Source: an uncultured Chitinophaga sp. (GTDB taxonomy: Bacteria; Bacteroidota; Bacteroidia; Chitinophagales; Chitinophagaceae). Taken from it: a stretch of DNA of 64,000 bases. The position numbers and the translations under genes were made by a program. Location of the stretch: the NCBI RefSeq assembly GCF_902168175.1, contig NZ_CABHOU010000095.1:460837-524836 (forward strand), written 5' to 3'. Below are positions 27,248 to 37,214 of this stretch, piece by piece; the first letter of the stretch is position 1; each line of letters opens with the position of its first letter. The notes beneath the pieces were generated by a model that did not search any database, was not told where the DNA came from, and was given only the letters and a program-made list of their open reading frames with translations.

Positions 27248-30200
27248 ATGTACCCAAAACAACTTAGGTCGGCACTACCTGCAGCCGTGCTTCTTTTTAC
27301 TGCGCTCGTGTTTTTCTTCGCCTGTCGCAGTTCCAAAAAAGTAATGAATCCCGAATTTGCGAAGTATATAGATGCCTATACTACGGGCATTATATCCAAG
27401 CAAAGCGCCATCCGTATTCAGCTAGCCACGCCGGTGAGCGAACCGCACGCGCAGAACGAAGAAATGGATAAAGACGTATTCAGCTTTTCGCCCTCCATTA
27501 AAGGAAAGGCGTATTGGGTAGATGCGAGTACGATCGAATTCCGCCCTTCGGAGAACATGACGGCCGGTAAGGATTACAAGGCGGAGTTTAAACTCTCGAA
27601 AGTATATAAGGACATTCCCTCGGAACTAAAGCAATTCAATTTCGACTTCCAGGTAATTAAGCCGAGCTTTTCTGTAGAGGACAATGGTTTGAAAGCCTTT
27701 GGCAATACCTCCATGGACAGGATGACGCTGACAGGCGTTATTTATACGGCGGATGTGGAAGACCCGCAGCAGATTGAAAAAGTATTTACGGCCGAACACC
27801 AGGGTAAACGTTTGCCCGTTACCTGGGCGCATAACGCCACTAACCGTGAATATAAATTTACCATCGATAATATCCGCCGGGCAGAAGGAGCAACACAGCT
27901 CAATATTTCCTGGGACGGAAAAACGATTGCGGCCGATGTAAATGGCGCGCGTAACCTGCAGGTGCCGGCGATCGGTGACTTCAAAGTGCTGGACGTTCGC
28001 CCGGTATACGAGCCTGAACAATACCTGCTGGTACAATTCTCCGATCCCCTTAATGCCACCCAGTCGCTGGAAGGCCTGCTGGGTATTGCGGGTATCAGCG
28101 ATTTACGTTATACCATAGAGGGAAGTGAAGTGAAAGTTTACGCTCCCGAGCGTTTACAGGGAAGTTATAACGTTGCCGTTAACGAAGGTGTTATTAATGC
28201 GAACGATAAAAAACTCGATAATAGCTTTTCAAGTGCTGTAACCTTCGAGAACAGGCTGCCTTCGGTAAGCATTCCCGGTAAAGGTGTGATACTGCCTTCG
28301 TCCGGTAAACTGGTGCTGCCGTTCGAAGCCGTAAACCTGAACGCGGTAGATGTAACAGTGATCAAGATCTACGAAAGAAATATCCCTCAATATTTACAAA
28401 GGAACAACCTCGACGGGCAGGATGAACTGCGCCGCGTAGGTACGCCGGTGGTAAGAAAAACAGTTCGCCTGGACCTGGATAAATCGCTGAACCTGCACCG
28501 TAGCAACCGTTTTAACCTCGACCTGGAGCAACTGCTGCGCACAGAGCCGGGCGCTATCTATCGCGTGACCATCGGTTTCCGTAAAGATTATTCGCTGAGT
28601 AGCTGTGCCGGCGAAGGCACGGCATCCGGTGAAAATAGTGATGGTGAAGAAGAGGACGGCCGTTATTATGGAGATAAGATCGATGAGGACGACGACTTCT
28701 GGAGCCGTTACGACAGCTATTATCCTTATGGATACAACTGGGACGAACGTAACAGCCCCTGTTCAAATTCCTACTACAATAAAGAAAAATGGGCCAGCCG
28801 TAACATTATCGCCTCCAACATTGGCATCATCGCCAAACGTGGTAACGATAACAGCATGGTGGTAGCCGTAACAGACATCCGCGACGCCAAACCTTTAAGT
28901 GGCGTAGAACTGGAACTGCTCGATTACCAGGGCCTGGTACTGGAAAAAGTGAAGAGCGATGGAGATGGCATTGCGCACATCCAGCTTAAACGTAAACCTT
29001 ACCTGCTCATCGCCAAAAAGGAAACCGAAAGAGGTTACCTGAAACTGGACGATGGCAACTCCCTGCCCCTTAGCCGCTTCGATGTAAAAGGAGAAGAAAT
29101 ACAAAGCGGTATTAAAGGTTTCCTCTACGGCGAGCGTGGTGTATGGCGCCCCGGCGACTCCCTGTTCCTCACCTTCGTGCTGGAAGACAAGGATAATAAA
29201 CTTCCTGAAAACCACCCGGTGACGATGGAACTGTATAACCCGAAAGGACAGTTGTACCGCCGCATTACGCAAAGCCAGTCGTTGAACGGCTTTTATAAGT
29301 TCCAGACATTTACGGAGTCAGAAGCCATTACGGGCAGTTACACTGCTAAAGTAAAAGTAGGTGGCGCCACCTTCAGCAAAAACGTTCGCATAGAAACGGT
29401 AAAACCTAACCGACTGAAGATAAAAGTAGACTTTGGAAAAGAATCATTGTCCAAAGGTAGCACAGGTACTTTAAGTGCGATGTGGTTGTTTGGCGCTACC
29501 GCGCAGAACTTAAAGGCGAAAGTAGATGTATCGCTCACCTCTAAAAATACCAGCTTCCCTAAGTTTGAATCCTATCACTTCGACGATCCTGCATCGCGGT
29601 TTGAGGTAGAGAACAAAACGATATTCGAAGGTAGTTTAGGCGAAAGTGGCAGCGCGCCATTGTCTACCGCACTAAACGTGGAGAAACAGGCACCTGGTGT
29701 ACTGAATGCCAACTTCGAAGTAAAGGTATTTGAGCCGGGCGGCGACTTCAGCATCGACCACTTCTCCATGCCTTACCATGTTTACGAAAGTTATGTAGGT
29801 GTAAGCGCTCCTGAGGGCGACAGGCTTACGGGTATGCTGGTAACGGGCAAGAATCATGAAGTAAGCATTGTAAACGTAGATGATAATGGAAGATTGCTGA
29901 GCGGCACCCGTACCGTAGAAGTAAGTGTATATAAAGTAAGATGGAGATGGTGGTGGGATGAGAATGAGAACGATTACTCCAACTTCTTCAATGATAGCTA
30001 TAACCAGTTCCTGACAAAAGAAGATGTGGTATTAACGGGTGGCAAGGGTAAATACCTGCTGCGTGTAGATGAACCCAACTGGGGCCGTTACCTGATCCGT
30101 GTGAAAGATAAGGAAAGTGGTCACGCCGCTGGTCAGACGGTATATATCGACTGGCCCGATTGGGCAGGCCGTATGGCGAAAGAGAATCCTGGAGAGGCAG

Positions 30201-32818
30201 CCATGCTGGTGTTTAATGCGGATAAAGAGAAGTACAAGGTTGGAGAAGAAGTGAAACTGACCATCCCCAGCGGAACAGGTGGCCGTGCCCTGATCAGTAT
30301 TGAATCGGGCAGTAAGGTATTAAAGACCGACTGGGTGAATACCGAAAAAGGACAAACCATTTATAAGTTTAAGGCCGATGCCACCATGGCACCTAACGTG
30401 TATGTGAATATCAGCCTGCTGCAGCCACATGCACAAACCGTTAACGACCTCCCTATCCGCATGTACGGCACCGTGCCTATCCTGGTAGAAGATCCTAACA
30501 CGATCCTTAAACCAACCATTACAATGCCCGATAAACTGCGTCCGGAAGATAAAGCAAGTATTACGGTAGCAGAGGCAGGCGGTAAAGCCATGACGTACAC
30601 CATCGCTATCGTAGACGAAGGCCTGCTGGACCTCACGCGTTTCAAAACGCCTGACCCGCACAGTTCCTTCTACGCCCGCGAAGCACTGGGTGTTAAAACC
30701 TGGGACCTGTTCGATTATGTAATTGGTGCATGGGGTACCGATCTTGAAAGAATATTAAGTATCGGTGGTGACGAGGGGCTGAATAAAAACGCCAGTGGCG
30801 CGAAAGCGAACCGCTTTAAACCAGTGGTGAAATTCATGGGTCCATTCTATCTTAAAAAAGGAGAAAAACAAACCCACCAGTTCCAGCTGCCGCCTTACAT
30901 TGGTTCTGTAAAAGCGATGGTGGTTGCTGGTTACGAAGGTGCATACGGTAATGCAGAAAAAACAGTAGCCGTTAAAAAGCCGCTGATGCTGCTTACTTCT
31001 ATGCCGCGTGTATTAGGTCCTACCGAAACCGTACAACTGCCTGTAACCGTGTTTGGCCTGGAGCCGCACGTGCGCAGTGCTAACGTAACCATCACGCCCA
31101 ACGGATTATTCGATGTGGTGGGCGAGCGTACTAAAACAGTAACATTTAGCCAGCCCGGCGAGCAGATGGTATACTTCGATGTACAGGTAAGGGCGCAAAC
31201 AGGCGTGGGTAAAATCACCGTAACCGCTACCAGTGGTAAAGAGAAAGCAGAAGAGAGCGTAGAGCTGGTCGTTCGTAATCCTAACCCTGTCATCAGTAAT
31301 GTAATAGAAGCCACCGTAGAACCGGGCACTAACTGGAATTCGGCTTACAAACCTGTGGGCATGGCGGGCAGCAATACCGGTGTACTGGAAGTATCGTCCA
31401 TACCACCGTTAAACCTTGGTAAACGACTGAACTACCTGATACAATATCCGCACGGTTGCGTAGAGCAAACTACATCATCCGTATTCCCGCAATTATTCCT
31501 GGGTAGCATTACCGACCTGTCGCCTAACAAGCAGGCCGAGATGGACAAAAACGTAAAAGCAGGTATTAACAGGCTGCGTGGTTTCCAATTGTCTGATGGC
31601 GGACTCGGTTACTGGCCTGGTGCTTCCCGCTCCGACGAATGGGGCACCAACTATGCTGGTCATTTTATGTTAGAAGCGCAGGAGAAAGGTTACACCCTGC
31701 CTCCGGGCTTCCTGGACCAGTGGAAGAAATACCAGAAGAACAAAGCAGTGAGCTGGACGGTGAACTCTTCGAACTTCTACGGCGCAGACCTTGATCAATC
31801 TTATCGCCTGTACCTGCTCGCCATGGCGAAAGCGCCGGAACTGGGAGCGATGAACAGGTTGAAAGAATTCAAATATTTATCTGTTACCGCTAAATGGAGA
31901 TTGGCTGCTGCTTATAAATTAGCGGGTCAGCCGGAAACTGCGGCTGCCTTGCTGAAAGGTTTGGGCACGGAAATTAAGCCTTACAATCAGTTGAGCGGTA
32001 CGTACGGTTCCGACCTCCGCGACCGCGCCATGATATTGGAAACATTGACGCTGATGGGGCAACGTGCATCGGCAGGCAACCTGTTAAGGCAGGTAGCCGC
32101 TGATCTCTCGAAAGACACCTGGTATAGCACGCAAACTACTGCGTACTCACTGATCGCGATCGCTAAATACTGCGGCGCGAATAAGCCAGGTACAAAGATG
32201 AATGCAGCGTACACCCTGAACGGAACGGCGGGTAACCTTAACAGCGCCACCTACCTGGCACAGGTGCCTATCACCATTCGTGGTACAGCCGAAGGAAACG
32301 CCGGTGTGACTAACAGGGGACAGAGCCTGTTGTTTGTGCGCCTCATCCTCGAAGGGCAGCCAGAGATTGGCGAAAATCCATACGCATCCAATAATCCCGA
32401 TGTGTTAACGATGGACGTACAATATAAAAACCGCAACGGTCAGGCTATTGATCCGGCGCAACTGCGTCAGGGCAGCGACTTCGTAGCCACCGTAACCATG
32501 CGTAATCCTGGTAAACGTGGTTACTACGAGCAAATGGCACTTACACAGGTATTTCCATCTGGATGGGAAATTATTAACACCCGCCTGATGGGTAACGACA
32601 GCGCGGTACGTGTATCGCCGTTTACTTACCAGGACATTCGCGACGACAGGGTGTATACTTATTTCAATATTGAAGAAACAAAAACTGTTACTTACCAGGT
32701 GTTGCTGAACGCAGCATACACCGGTAAATACTACCTCCCCGCCACCGCGGCCGAAGCGATGTATGACAACAGCATACATGCCTTTGTACCGGGCAAGTGG
32801 GTAGAAGTAACGAAGTAA
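27248..32818 (+). CDS. Bacterial alpha-2-macroglobulin family lipoprotein
   Basis: Very large envelope protein (1856 residues) thought to trap foreign proteases. The signal peptide ends in lipobox FFFAC (Cys26), so it is lipid-anchored. Successive MG domains fill the N-terminal half, the A2M region follows, and the thioester motif GCVEQ (Cys1404 to Gln1407 in YPHGCVEQTTS) is intact, so the covalent trap is likely functional. The C-terminal part has the alpha-helical thioester domain. An unusual acidic and tyrosine-rich insert sits at about residues 462-505 (ENSDGEEEDGRYYGDKIDED and following). The pbpC gene comes next, the arrangement known from other bacteria in which the trap protects the wall after breach. 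Confidence 0.93.
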   Translation: MYPKQLRSALPAAVLLFTALVFFFACRSSKKVMNPEFAKYIDAYTTGIISKQSAIRIQLATPVSEPHAQNEEMDKDVFSFSPSIKGKAYWVDASTIEFRPSENMTAGKDYKAEFKLSKVYKDIPSELKQFNFDFQVIKPSFSVEDNGLKAFGNTSMDRMTLTGVIYTADVEDPQQIEKVFTAEHQGKRLPVTWAHNATNREYKFTIDNIRRAEGATQLNISWDGKTIAADVNGARNLQVPAIGDFKVLDVRPVYEPEQYLLVQFSDPLNATQSLEGLLGIAGISDLRYTIEGSEVKVYAPERLQGSYNVAVNEGVINANDKKLDNSFSSAVTFENRLPSVSIPGKGVILPSSGKLVLPFEAVNLNAVDVTVIKIYERNIPQYLQRNNLDGQDELRRVGTPVVRKTVRLDLDKSLNLHRSNRFNLDLEQLLRTEPGAIYRVTIGFRKDYSLSSCAGEGTASGENSDGEEEDGRYYGDKIDEDDDFWSRYDSYYPYGYNWDERNSPCSNSYYNKEKWASRNIIASNIGIIAKRGNDNSMVVAVTDIRDAKPLSGVELELLDYQGLVLEKVKSDGDGIAHIQLKRKPYLLIAKKETERGYLKLDDGNSLPLSRFDVKGEEIQSGIKGFLYGERGVWRPGDSLFLTFVLEDKDNKLPENHPVTMELYNPKGQLYRRITQSQSLNGFYKFQTFTESEAITGSYTAKVKVGGATFSKNVRIETVKPNRLKIKVDFGKESLSKGSTGTLSAMWLFGATAQNLKAKVDVSLTSKNTSFPKFESYHFDDPASRFEVENKTIFEGSLGESGSAPLSTALNVEKQAPGVLNANFEVKVFEPGGDFSIDHFSMPYHVYESYVGVSAPEGDRLTGMLVTGKNHEVSIVNVDDNGRLLSGTRTVEVSVYKVRWRWWWDENENDYSNFFNDSYNQFLTKEDVVLTGGKGKYLLRVDEPNWGRYLIRVKDKESGHAAGQTVYIDWPDWAGRMAKENPGEAAMLVFNADKEKYKVGEEVKLTIPSGTGGRALISIESGSKVLKTDWVNTEKGQTIYKFKADATMAPNVYVNISLLQPHAQTVNDLPIRMYGTVPILVEDPNTILKPTITMPDKLRPEDKASITVAEAGGKAMTYTIAIVDEGLLDLTRFKTPDPHSSFYAREALGVKTWDLFDYVIGAWGTDLERILSIGGDEGLNKNASGAKANRFKPVVKFMGPFYLKKGEKQTHQFQLPPYIGSVKAMVVAGYEGAYGNAEKTVAVKKPLMLLTSMPRVLGPTETVQLPVTVFGLEPHVRSANVTITPNGLFDVVGERTKTVTFSQPGEQMVYFDVQVRAQTGVGKITVTATSGKEKAEESVELVVRNPNPVISNVIEATVEPGTNWNSAYKPVGMAGSNTGVLEVSSIPPLNLGKRLNYLIQYPHGCVEQTTSSVFPQLFLGSITDLSPNKQAEMDKNVKAGINRLRGFQLSDGGLGYWPGASRSDEWGTNYAGHFMLEAQEKGYTLPPGFLDQWKKYQKNKAVSWTVNSSNFYGADLDQSYRLYLLAMAKAPELGAMNRLKEFKYLSVTAKWRLAAAYKLAGQPETAAALLKGLGTEIKPYNQLSGTYGSDLRDRAMILETLTLMGQRASAGNLLRQVAADLSKDTWYSTQTTAYSLIAIAKYCGANKPGTKMNAAYTLNGTAGNLNSATYLAQVPITIRGTAEGNAGVTNRGQSLLFVRLILEGQPEIGENPYASNNPDVLTMDVQYKNRNGQAIDPAQLRQGSDFVATVTMRNPGKRGYYEQMALTQVFPSGWEIINTRLMGNDSAVRVSPFTYQDIRDDRVYTYFNIEETKTVTYQVLLNAAYTGKYYLPATAAEAMYDNSIHAFVPGKWVEVTK

Positions 32819-32840
32819 GAACAATATGTAATGGCAGCCG

Positions 32841-32867
32841 GCCCCATTCCGTAACCCGGAATGGGGC
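32841..32867 (+). terminator. Hairpin between A2M and pbpC genes
   Basis: Perfect 11-bp stem GCCCCATTCCG / CGGAATGGGGC with a 5-nt loop. No T run follows, so it probably only reduces read-through or stabilises the upstream mRNA. Confidence 0.55.
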
Positions 32868-32885
32868 TTGCGCTTAAAGAAAAGT

Positions 32886-35279
32886 ATGAAGGAACGATTG
32901 AAAAGATGGGCGATTAAAAGGAAGTGGTGGCTGGCAGCCTTCGCGGTATTACTCATTTGCTATTATTTCTGCCTGCCCCGTAAACTGTTCCTGGCGCCAA
33001 CTTCATACGTGGTAGAAGATAATAATGGCGAGCTGTTAAGCGCCGCTATCGCAAAGGACGGGCAGTGGCGGTTTCCCGGTGATAAAGAAGTGCCGGAAAA
33101 GTTTGCCGACTGCATTGTGGCGTATGAGGATAAACGATTTTATTATCACTGGGGCGTAGATCCTATTGCGATAGGCCGCGCTGTAAAGCAAAACCTTGGT
33201 GGAAGAAAAGTCGTGAGCGGTGGCAGTACGTTGACGATGCAGGTTATTCGTTTGTATCGTAATCAGCCCCGTAACATCTGGCAAAAGATGGTGGAAACCG
33301 TGCTGGCTACCAGGCTGGAGTTTCGCTATTCCAAAAAAACGATATTAGGTCTGTATGCGGCCAATGCCCCTTTCGGTGGTAATGTAGTAGGGCTCGAAGC
33401 GGCATCGTGGCGTTATTACGGCCGTAAACCCACGCAGTTATCGTGGGGCGAGATGGCTGCCCTCGCCGTATTGCCTAACAGTCCGGCGTTGGTGCATCCG
33501 GGGCGTAACCGGCAAACCTTACTGAACAAACGAAACAGGCTGCTCGATAAACTGATGGAAGATGGTAAGCTGGATAGCGCCGCCTGTTCACTGGCCAAAC
33601 TCGAACCTATTCCCGATCAGCCGCTCGCTTTACCACAATCTGCACCCCACCTGCTGGATTTATTCCGCACACAGCAGGCCAGCAACAAAGAAGATACACG
33701 CGTGCGCAGTTCTATCGACGGTAGCCTGCAGCGCAACGTGATCGATATTTTGAATCGCTACCATACGGGCTTCCGGGCTAACGGCATTAACAACGCTGCT
33801 GCCCTGGTGCTGGATGTAGAAACGGGCAATGCGCTCGCTTACGTAGGTAATGTATACGATCCTTCCAACAGCGAATTAGAAAGTTATGTAGATGTGATAC
33901 AGGCAGTAAGGAGTCCGGGTAGTACGCTGAAACCTTTATTGTATGCGGCCATGATGAGCGATGGGATGATTTTACCGAACACCCTTATCCCGGATATTCC
34001 CACGCAGATAGCGGGCTATACACCGCAGAACTTCGATCTTGATTTTGATGGGGCAGTACCGGCCAATCGCGCGCTTTCGCGCTCGTTGAATATTCCGGCG
34101 GTGCGTATGCTGCAGCAATACCGTTACCAGCGTTTTCATGCACTGTTAAGAAGATTGGGTATTACTACACTTACACAACCCGCCAATCACTACGGTCTTT
34201 CGCTGATATTGGGCGGTGGAGGTACCAATCTTTGGGAGCTGGCAGGTGTATACGCCAGCCTGGCCCGCACGCTCGATCATATGGAGCAAAATGAAGGTAA
34301 ATATGATGAAGATGATTTTCATGCTGCCGGGTTTCGTTTGCGCGAAACAAGGCCATCTAAACATAAGCTAAGTCCGTACGGCGTCGTAGATGCCGCAGCG
34401 ATATGGTACGCCTTTCAGGCCATGGAAGATGTGATGCGACCTGGAGAAGAATTTCTCTGGCAGCAATTCTCCTCCTCCCAGCGCATAGCCTGGAAAACAG
34501 GTACCAGCTTTGGTTTTAGAGATGGATGGGCGATTGGTGTAACGCCCCAATACGTAGTAGGCGTGTGGGTAGGTAATACAGATGGAGAAGGACGGCCGGG
34601 TTTATTAGGTGTGGCCACTGCGGCGCCGGTGATGTTCGATATTTTCAGGCAACTGAATATTTCGCGCTGGTTCGATATGCCGGCTAATAAGATGAGTAAA
34701 ATAAGTGTGTGCAGGCAAAGCGGTCAACGGGCAGGCGAGTATTGTAACGACATTGATTCGGTGTTGGTGCCCACGCCCGGGTTACGTTCTGCCGTGTGTC
34801 CGTACCACCAGCTGGTGCATCTTGATGCTACCGGTAAATGGCGGGTAACAGAGGCTTGTGAATTACCGCAGCAGATGGTGCATAAAAGCTGGTTTGTATT
34901 GCCACCTTCCATAGAGTATTATTATCGCAGTAAACATATTTACGAGCCGCTGCCTGCCTATAAACCAGGTTGTAATACCGGCGAAGCAGGCGGGCATTCG
35001 ATGGGACTCATTTATCCAAGACCTGATGCCCGGATTTATGTGCCGCTGGAACTAGACGGGAGTCGTGGTGAAACCATATTCCGCGCCACCCACCGCGATC
35101 CGGAAGCAAAAATATTCTGGCACCTGGACAATGCTTATGTGGGTACTACCGCTACCTTCCACCAATTGCCACTACGGCCATCGGAAGGTAAACATACGAT
35201 TACGCTGGTTGATGAAAGCGGGGAGGAACTACAGTTGCAGTTCGAGATACTGAATAAGGACAAAGGGGCAGATCAATAA
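32886..35279 (+). CDS. pbpC: Penicillin-binding protein 1C
   Basis: Bifunctional peptidoglycan synthase of the inner membrane, 797 residues. A membrane segment (about 14-30) is followed by the GT51 glycosyltransferase domain (catalytic Glu81 in AYEDKRFYYHWG; GGSTLTMQ) and a penicillin-binding transpeptidase domain with active-site Ser346 in GSTLKP and KTGTS at 537-541. The C-terminal part, with IYPRPDARIYVPLELDG, fits the PBP1C-specific BiPBP_C domain. ATG 32886 is used in preference to TTG 32868. It follows the alpha-2-macroglobulin gene by 67 bp; the two probably form one functional unit. It converges with rarA and the coding ends overlap by 7 bp. Confidence 0.93.
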   Translation: MKERLKRWAIKRKWWLAAFAVLLICYYFCLPRKLFLAPTSYVVEDNNGELLSAAIAKDGQWRFPGDKEVPEKFADCIVAYEDKRFYYHWGVDPIAIGRAVKQNLGGRKVVSGGSTLTMQVIRLYRNQPRNIWQKMVETVLATRLEFRYSKKTILGLYAANAPFGGNVVGLEAASWRYYGRKPTQLSWGEMAALAVLPNSPALVHPGRNRQTLLNKRNRLLDKLMEDGKLDSAACSLAKLEPIPDQPLALPQSAPHLLDLFRTQQASNKEDTRVRSSIDGSLQRNVIDILNRYHTGFRANGINNAAALVLDVETGNALAYVGNVYDPSNSELESYVDVIQAVRSPGSTLKPLLYAAMMSDGMILPNTLIPDIPTQIAGYTPQNFDLDFDGAVPANRALSRSLNIPAVRMLQQYRYQRFHALLRRLGITTLTQPANHYGLSLILGGGGTNLWELAGVYASLARTLDHMEQNEGKYDEDDFHAAGFRLRETRPSKHKLSPYGVVDAAAIWYAFQAMEDVMRPGEEFLWQQFSSSQRIAWKTGTSFGFRDGWAIGVTPQYVVGVWVGNTDGEGRPGLLGVATAAPVMFDIFRQLNISRWFDMPANKMSKISVCRQSGQRAGEYCNDIDSVLVPTPGLRSAVCPYHQLVHLDATGKWRVTEACELPQQMVHKSWFVLPPSIEYYYRSKHIYEPLPAYKPGCNTGEAGGHSMGLIYPRPDARIYVPLELDGSRGETIFRATHRDPEAKIFWHLDNAYVGTTATFHQLPLRPSEGKHTITLVDESGEELQLQFEILNKDKGADQ

Positions 35280-36544
35280 CCGTATTTATCTTTCCAGAGA
35301 TTTTTCAGGTACCGGCGTAATTCATCTTCCCTTGCATTATTACCCGGGTTGTAAAACTTAGTACCTGCAAGGCGGTCCGGCAGGTACTCCTGCTCGGAGA
35401 AGTTGCCGTCGTAACTATGTGCGTATTTATAATCTTTACCGTATCCCTGCTGCTTCATCAGTTTAGTGGGTGCATTACGGATGTGCATGGGCACAGCCAG
35501 GTCACCTGTTTGCGACACCACACTTTGCGCACGGTTAATCGCCTCGTAAGAAGCATTACTTTTTGGCGAAGAGGCCAGGTAAGTAACACATTGCGACAGG
35601 ATGATGCGCGATTCAGGGTTGCCTATCAGGTTAACCGCCTGGAAACAACTCGTAGCCAGCAGCAGTGCGTTGGGATTTGCATTACCGATATCTTCCGAAG
35701 CAAGTATACATAACCTGCGGGCGATAAACTTCACATCTTCGCCACCTGCCAGCATGCGCGCCAGCCAGTACACAGCACCGTTAGGATCGCTGCCGCGTAT
35801 GGATTTAATGAAAGCAGAAATGATATCGTAATGCTGTTCGCCTGTTTTGTCGTAGATCGCCACACGCTGTTGCGCGATCTCCATCACCTTTTCATTCGTG
35901 ATCTCGATCGTATCTTCAGTACCCAGTGTTTGTACCACCAGTTCGAAAAGGTTCAGCAGTTTTCGCGCATCGCCGCCGGAGATGTTGAACATCGCTTCCG
36001 TTTCCGAAAATACGATCGGCTTTCTTCTGAGCCATTCGTCGCGGTCGATGGCCTGTTGTAACAACTGCATCAGCTGTTCTTCGCCCAATCCTCTTAAAAC
36101 ATATACCTGGCAACGCGAAAGCAAGGCCGCATTTACTTCGAACGATGGATTTTCGGTAGTAGCGCCAATGAGTGTGATGGTGCCTTTTTCAACAGCGCCC
36201 AGTAAGGCATCCTGTTGCGATTTATTAAAACGGTGGATCTCGTCGATGAACAACACCGCCTGTTGCTGGTGTTTCGCCATCTCTATCACCTCCCTTACTT
36301 CTTTAACGCCTGCAGCAATAGCGCTGAGCGTATAGAAGGGTACATTAAGCGTATGCGCCACGATGTTCGCGATCGTAGTTTTGCCTACACCTGGAGGGCC
36401 CCAGAGGATCATGGAGGGGATTTTACCCTGTTCCAGTGCCTTGCGTAATATGCTACCCTGGCCGGTAAGATGTTCCTGGCCTACAAGATCTGCGAGCGTG
36501 GCCGGGCGGAGGCGTTCCGCCAGTGGTGCGGAGTTCTGTTGCAT
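35273..36544 (-). CDS. rarA: Replication-associated recombination protein A (RarA/MgsA)
   Basis: AAA+ ATPase acting at stalled replication forks, 423 residues, related to clamp loader subunits and to eukaryotic WRNIP1. Walker A is GPPGVGKTTIAN (49-60), Walker B and sensor are DEIHRFNKSQQDALL (101 onward) and IGATTENPSFEVNAALLSRC, with the arginine finger in LLSRC. The C-terminal tetramerisation domain is seen in GSDPNGAVYWLARMLAGGED and ASEDIGNANPNAL, both strongly conserved in the family. The last 7 bp overlap the convergent pbpC gene. The next upstream gene on this strand is a small membrane protein 14 bp away. Confidence 0.95.
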   Translation of the reverse strand: MQQNSAPLAERLRPATLADLVGQEHLTGQGSILRKALEQGKIPSMILWGPPGVGKTTIANIVAHTLNVPFYTLSAIAAGVKEVREVIEMAKHQQQAVLFIDEIHRFNKSQQDALLGAVEKGTITLIGATTENPSFEVNAALLSRCQVYVLRGLGEEQLMQLLQQAIDRDEWLRRKPIVFSETEAMFNISGGDARKLLNLFELVVQTLGTEDTIEITNEKVMEIAQQRVAIYDKTGEQHYDIISAFIKSIRGSDPNGAVYWLARMLAGGEDVKFIARRLCILASEDIGNANPNALLLATSCFQAVNLIGNPESRIILSQCVTYLASSPKSNASYEAINRAQSVVSQTGDLAVPMHIRNAPTKLMKQQGYGKDYKYAHSYDGNFSEQEYLPDRLAGTKFYNPGNNAREDELRRYLKNLWKDKYGY

Positions 36545-36558
36545 ACTATATGGTTAAT

Positions 36559-37092
36559 TTATTGATTGTCTCCATCGGGTGTTTCTTCTTCCTCCGGTAA
36601 TGTAGCTCTTAGTTGCCTGGAGTATTGGATGGAGATGATGCAGTTCACGATAATAGCAATAGCATGGATGCCCACTAATATGAGGGCAATATTTATACTG
36701 GCATGAGCGCTGGATAAAAACAACTGCTTCTCTTCCGCAGTCGCATCTTTCGGGATCATCTGTTTCAACGTTTTCTGCATTTCGGTAGCAGGTGTTCTGA
36801 GCGTATTGATGATACCCGTCACGATGCTGATACCCCAGATAAATGCGCCAATTGAAGTTAAGTTGATAGCCATCGGCAAACCTGGTTTTGCAGGAGTGCC
36901 TGGTGTAAGGAAGTGGCGCTGTAAGGACAGGCAGTTCCAGTTATGGAGGAACGCTGCAACAATAAGCAGCAGACTGAACATGGCTGCCATTGGATTCACG
37001 AACATCGCCATAAACAGAATCAAACCAAAGAAGGAAAGCACTATTGTATTACCAATCGTTAGAAAACGGAAGAGCCCAAACCGGAATGTCAT
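36559..37092 (-). CDS. Small integral membrane protein of unknown function
   Basis: I do not recognise the family. The 177-residue product has four clear hydrophobic helices: about residues 12-33, 34-55, 78-100 and 128-150, and ends in an acidic hydrophilic tail (LPEEEETPDGDNQ). No catalytic motif stands out. The frame is open to 37185 but ATG 37092 is chosen because the protein then begins directly with MTFRFGLFRFL before the first helix. It sits 14 bp upstream of rarA in the same direction and may be co-transcribed with it; it is divergent from the M13 peptidase gene. Confidence 0.65.
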   Translation of the reverse strand: MTFRFGLFRFLTIGNTIVLSFFGLILFMAMFVNPMAAMFSLLLIVAAFLHNWNCLSLQRHFLTPGTPAKPGLPMAINLTSIGAFIWGISIVTGIINTLRTPATEMQKTLKQMIPKDATAEEKQLFLSSAHASINIALILVGIHAIAIIVNCIISIQYSRQLRATLPEEEETPDGDNQ

Positions 37093-37214
37093 AATATATA
37101 TACAATTTTGCAAACTAATAACCCTGCAAACGTACGAAATTTTCAGGCGGCCTGCCAGGTTGACTGCCGGAACCGGATTTTCCATAACTTTAACCGATCT
37201 AAAAACCTGACTTC

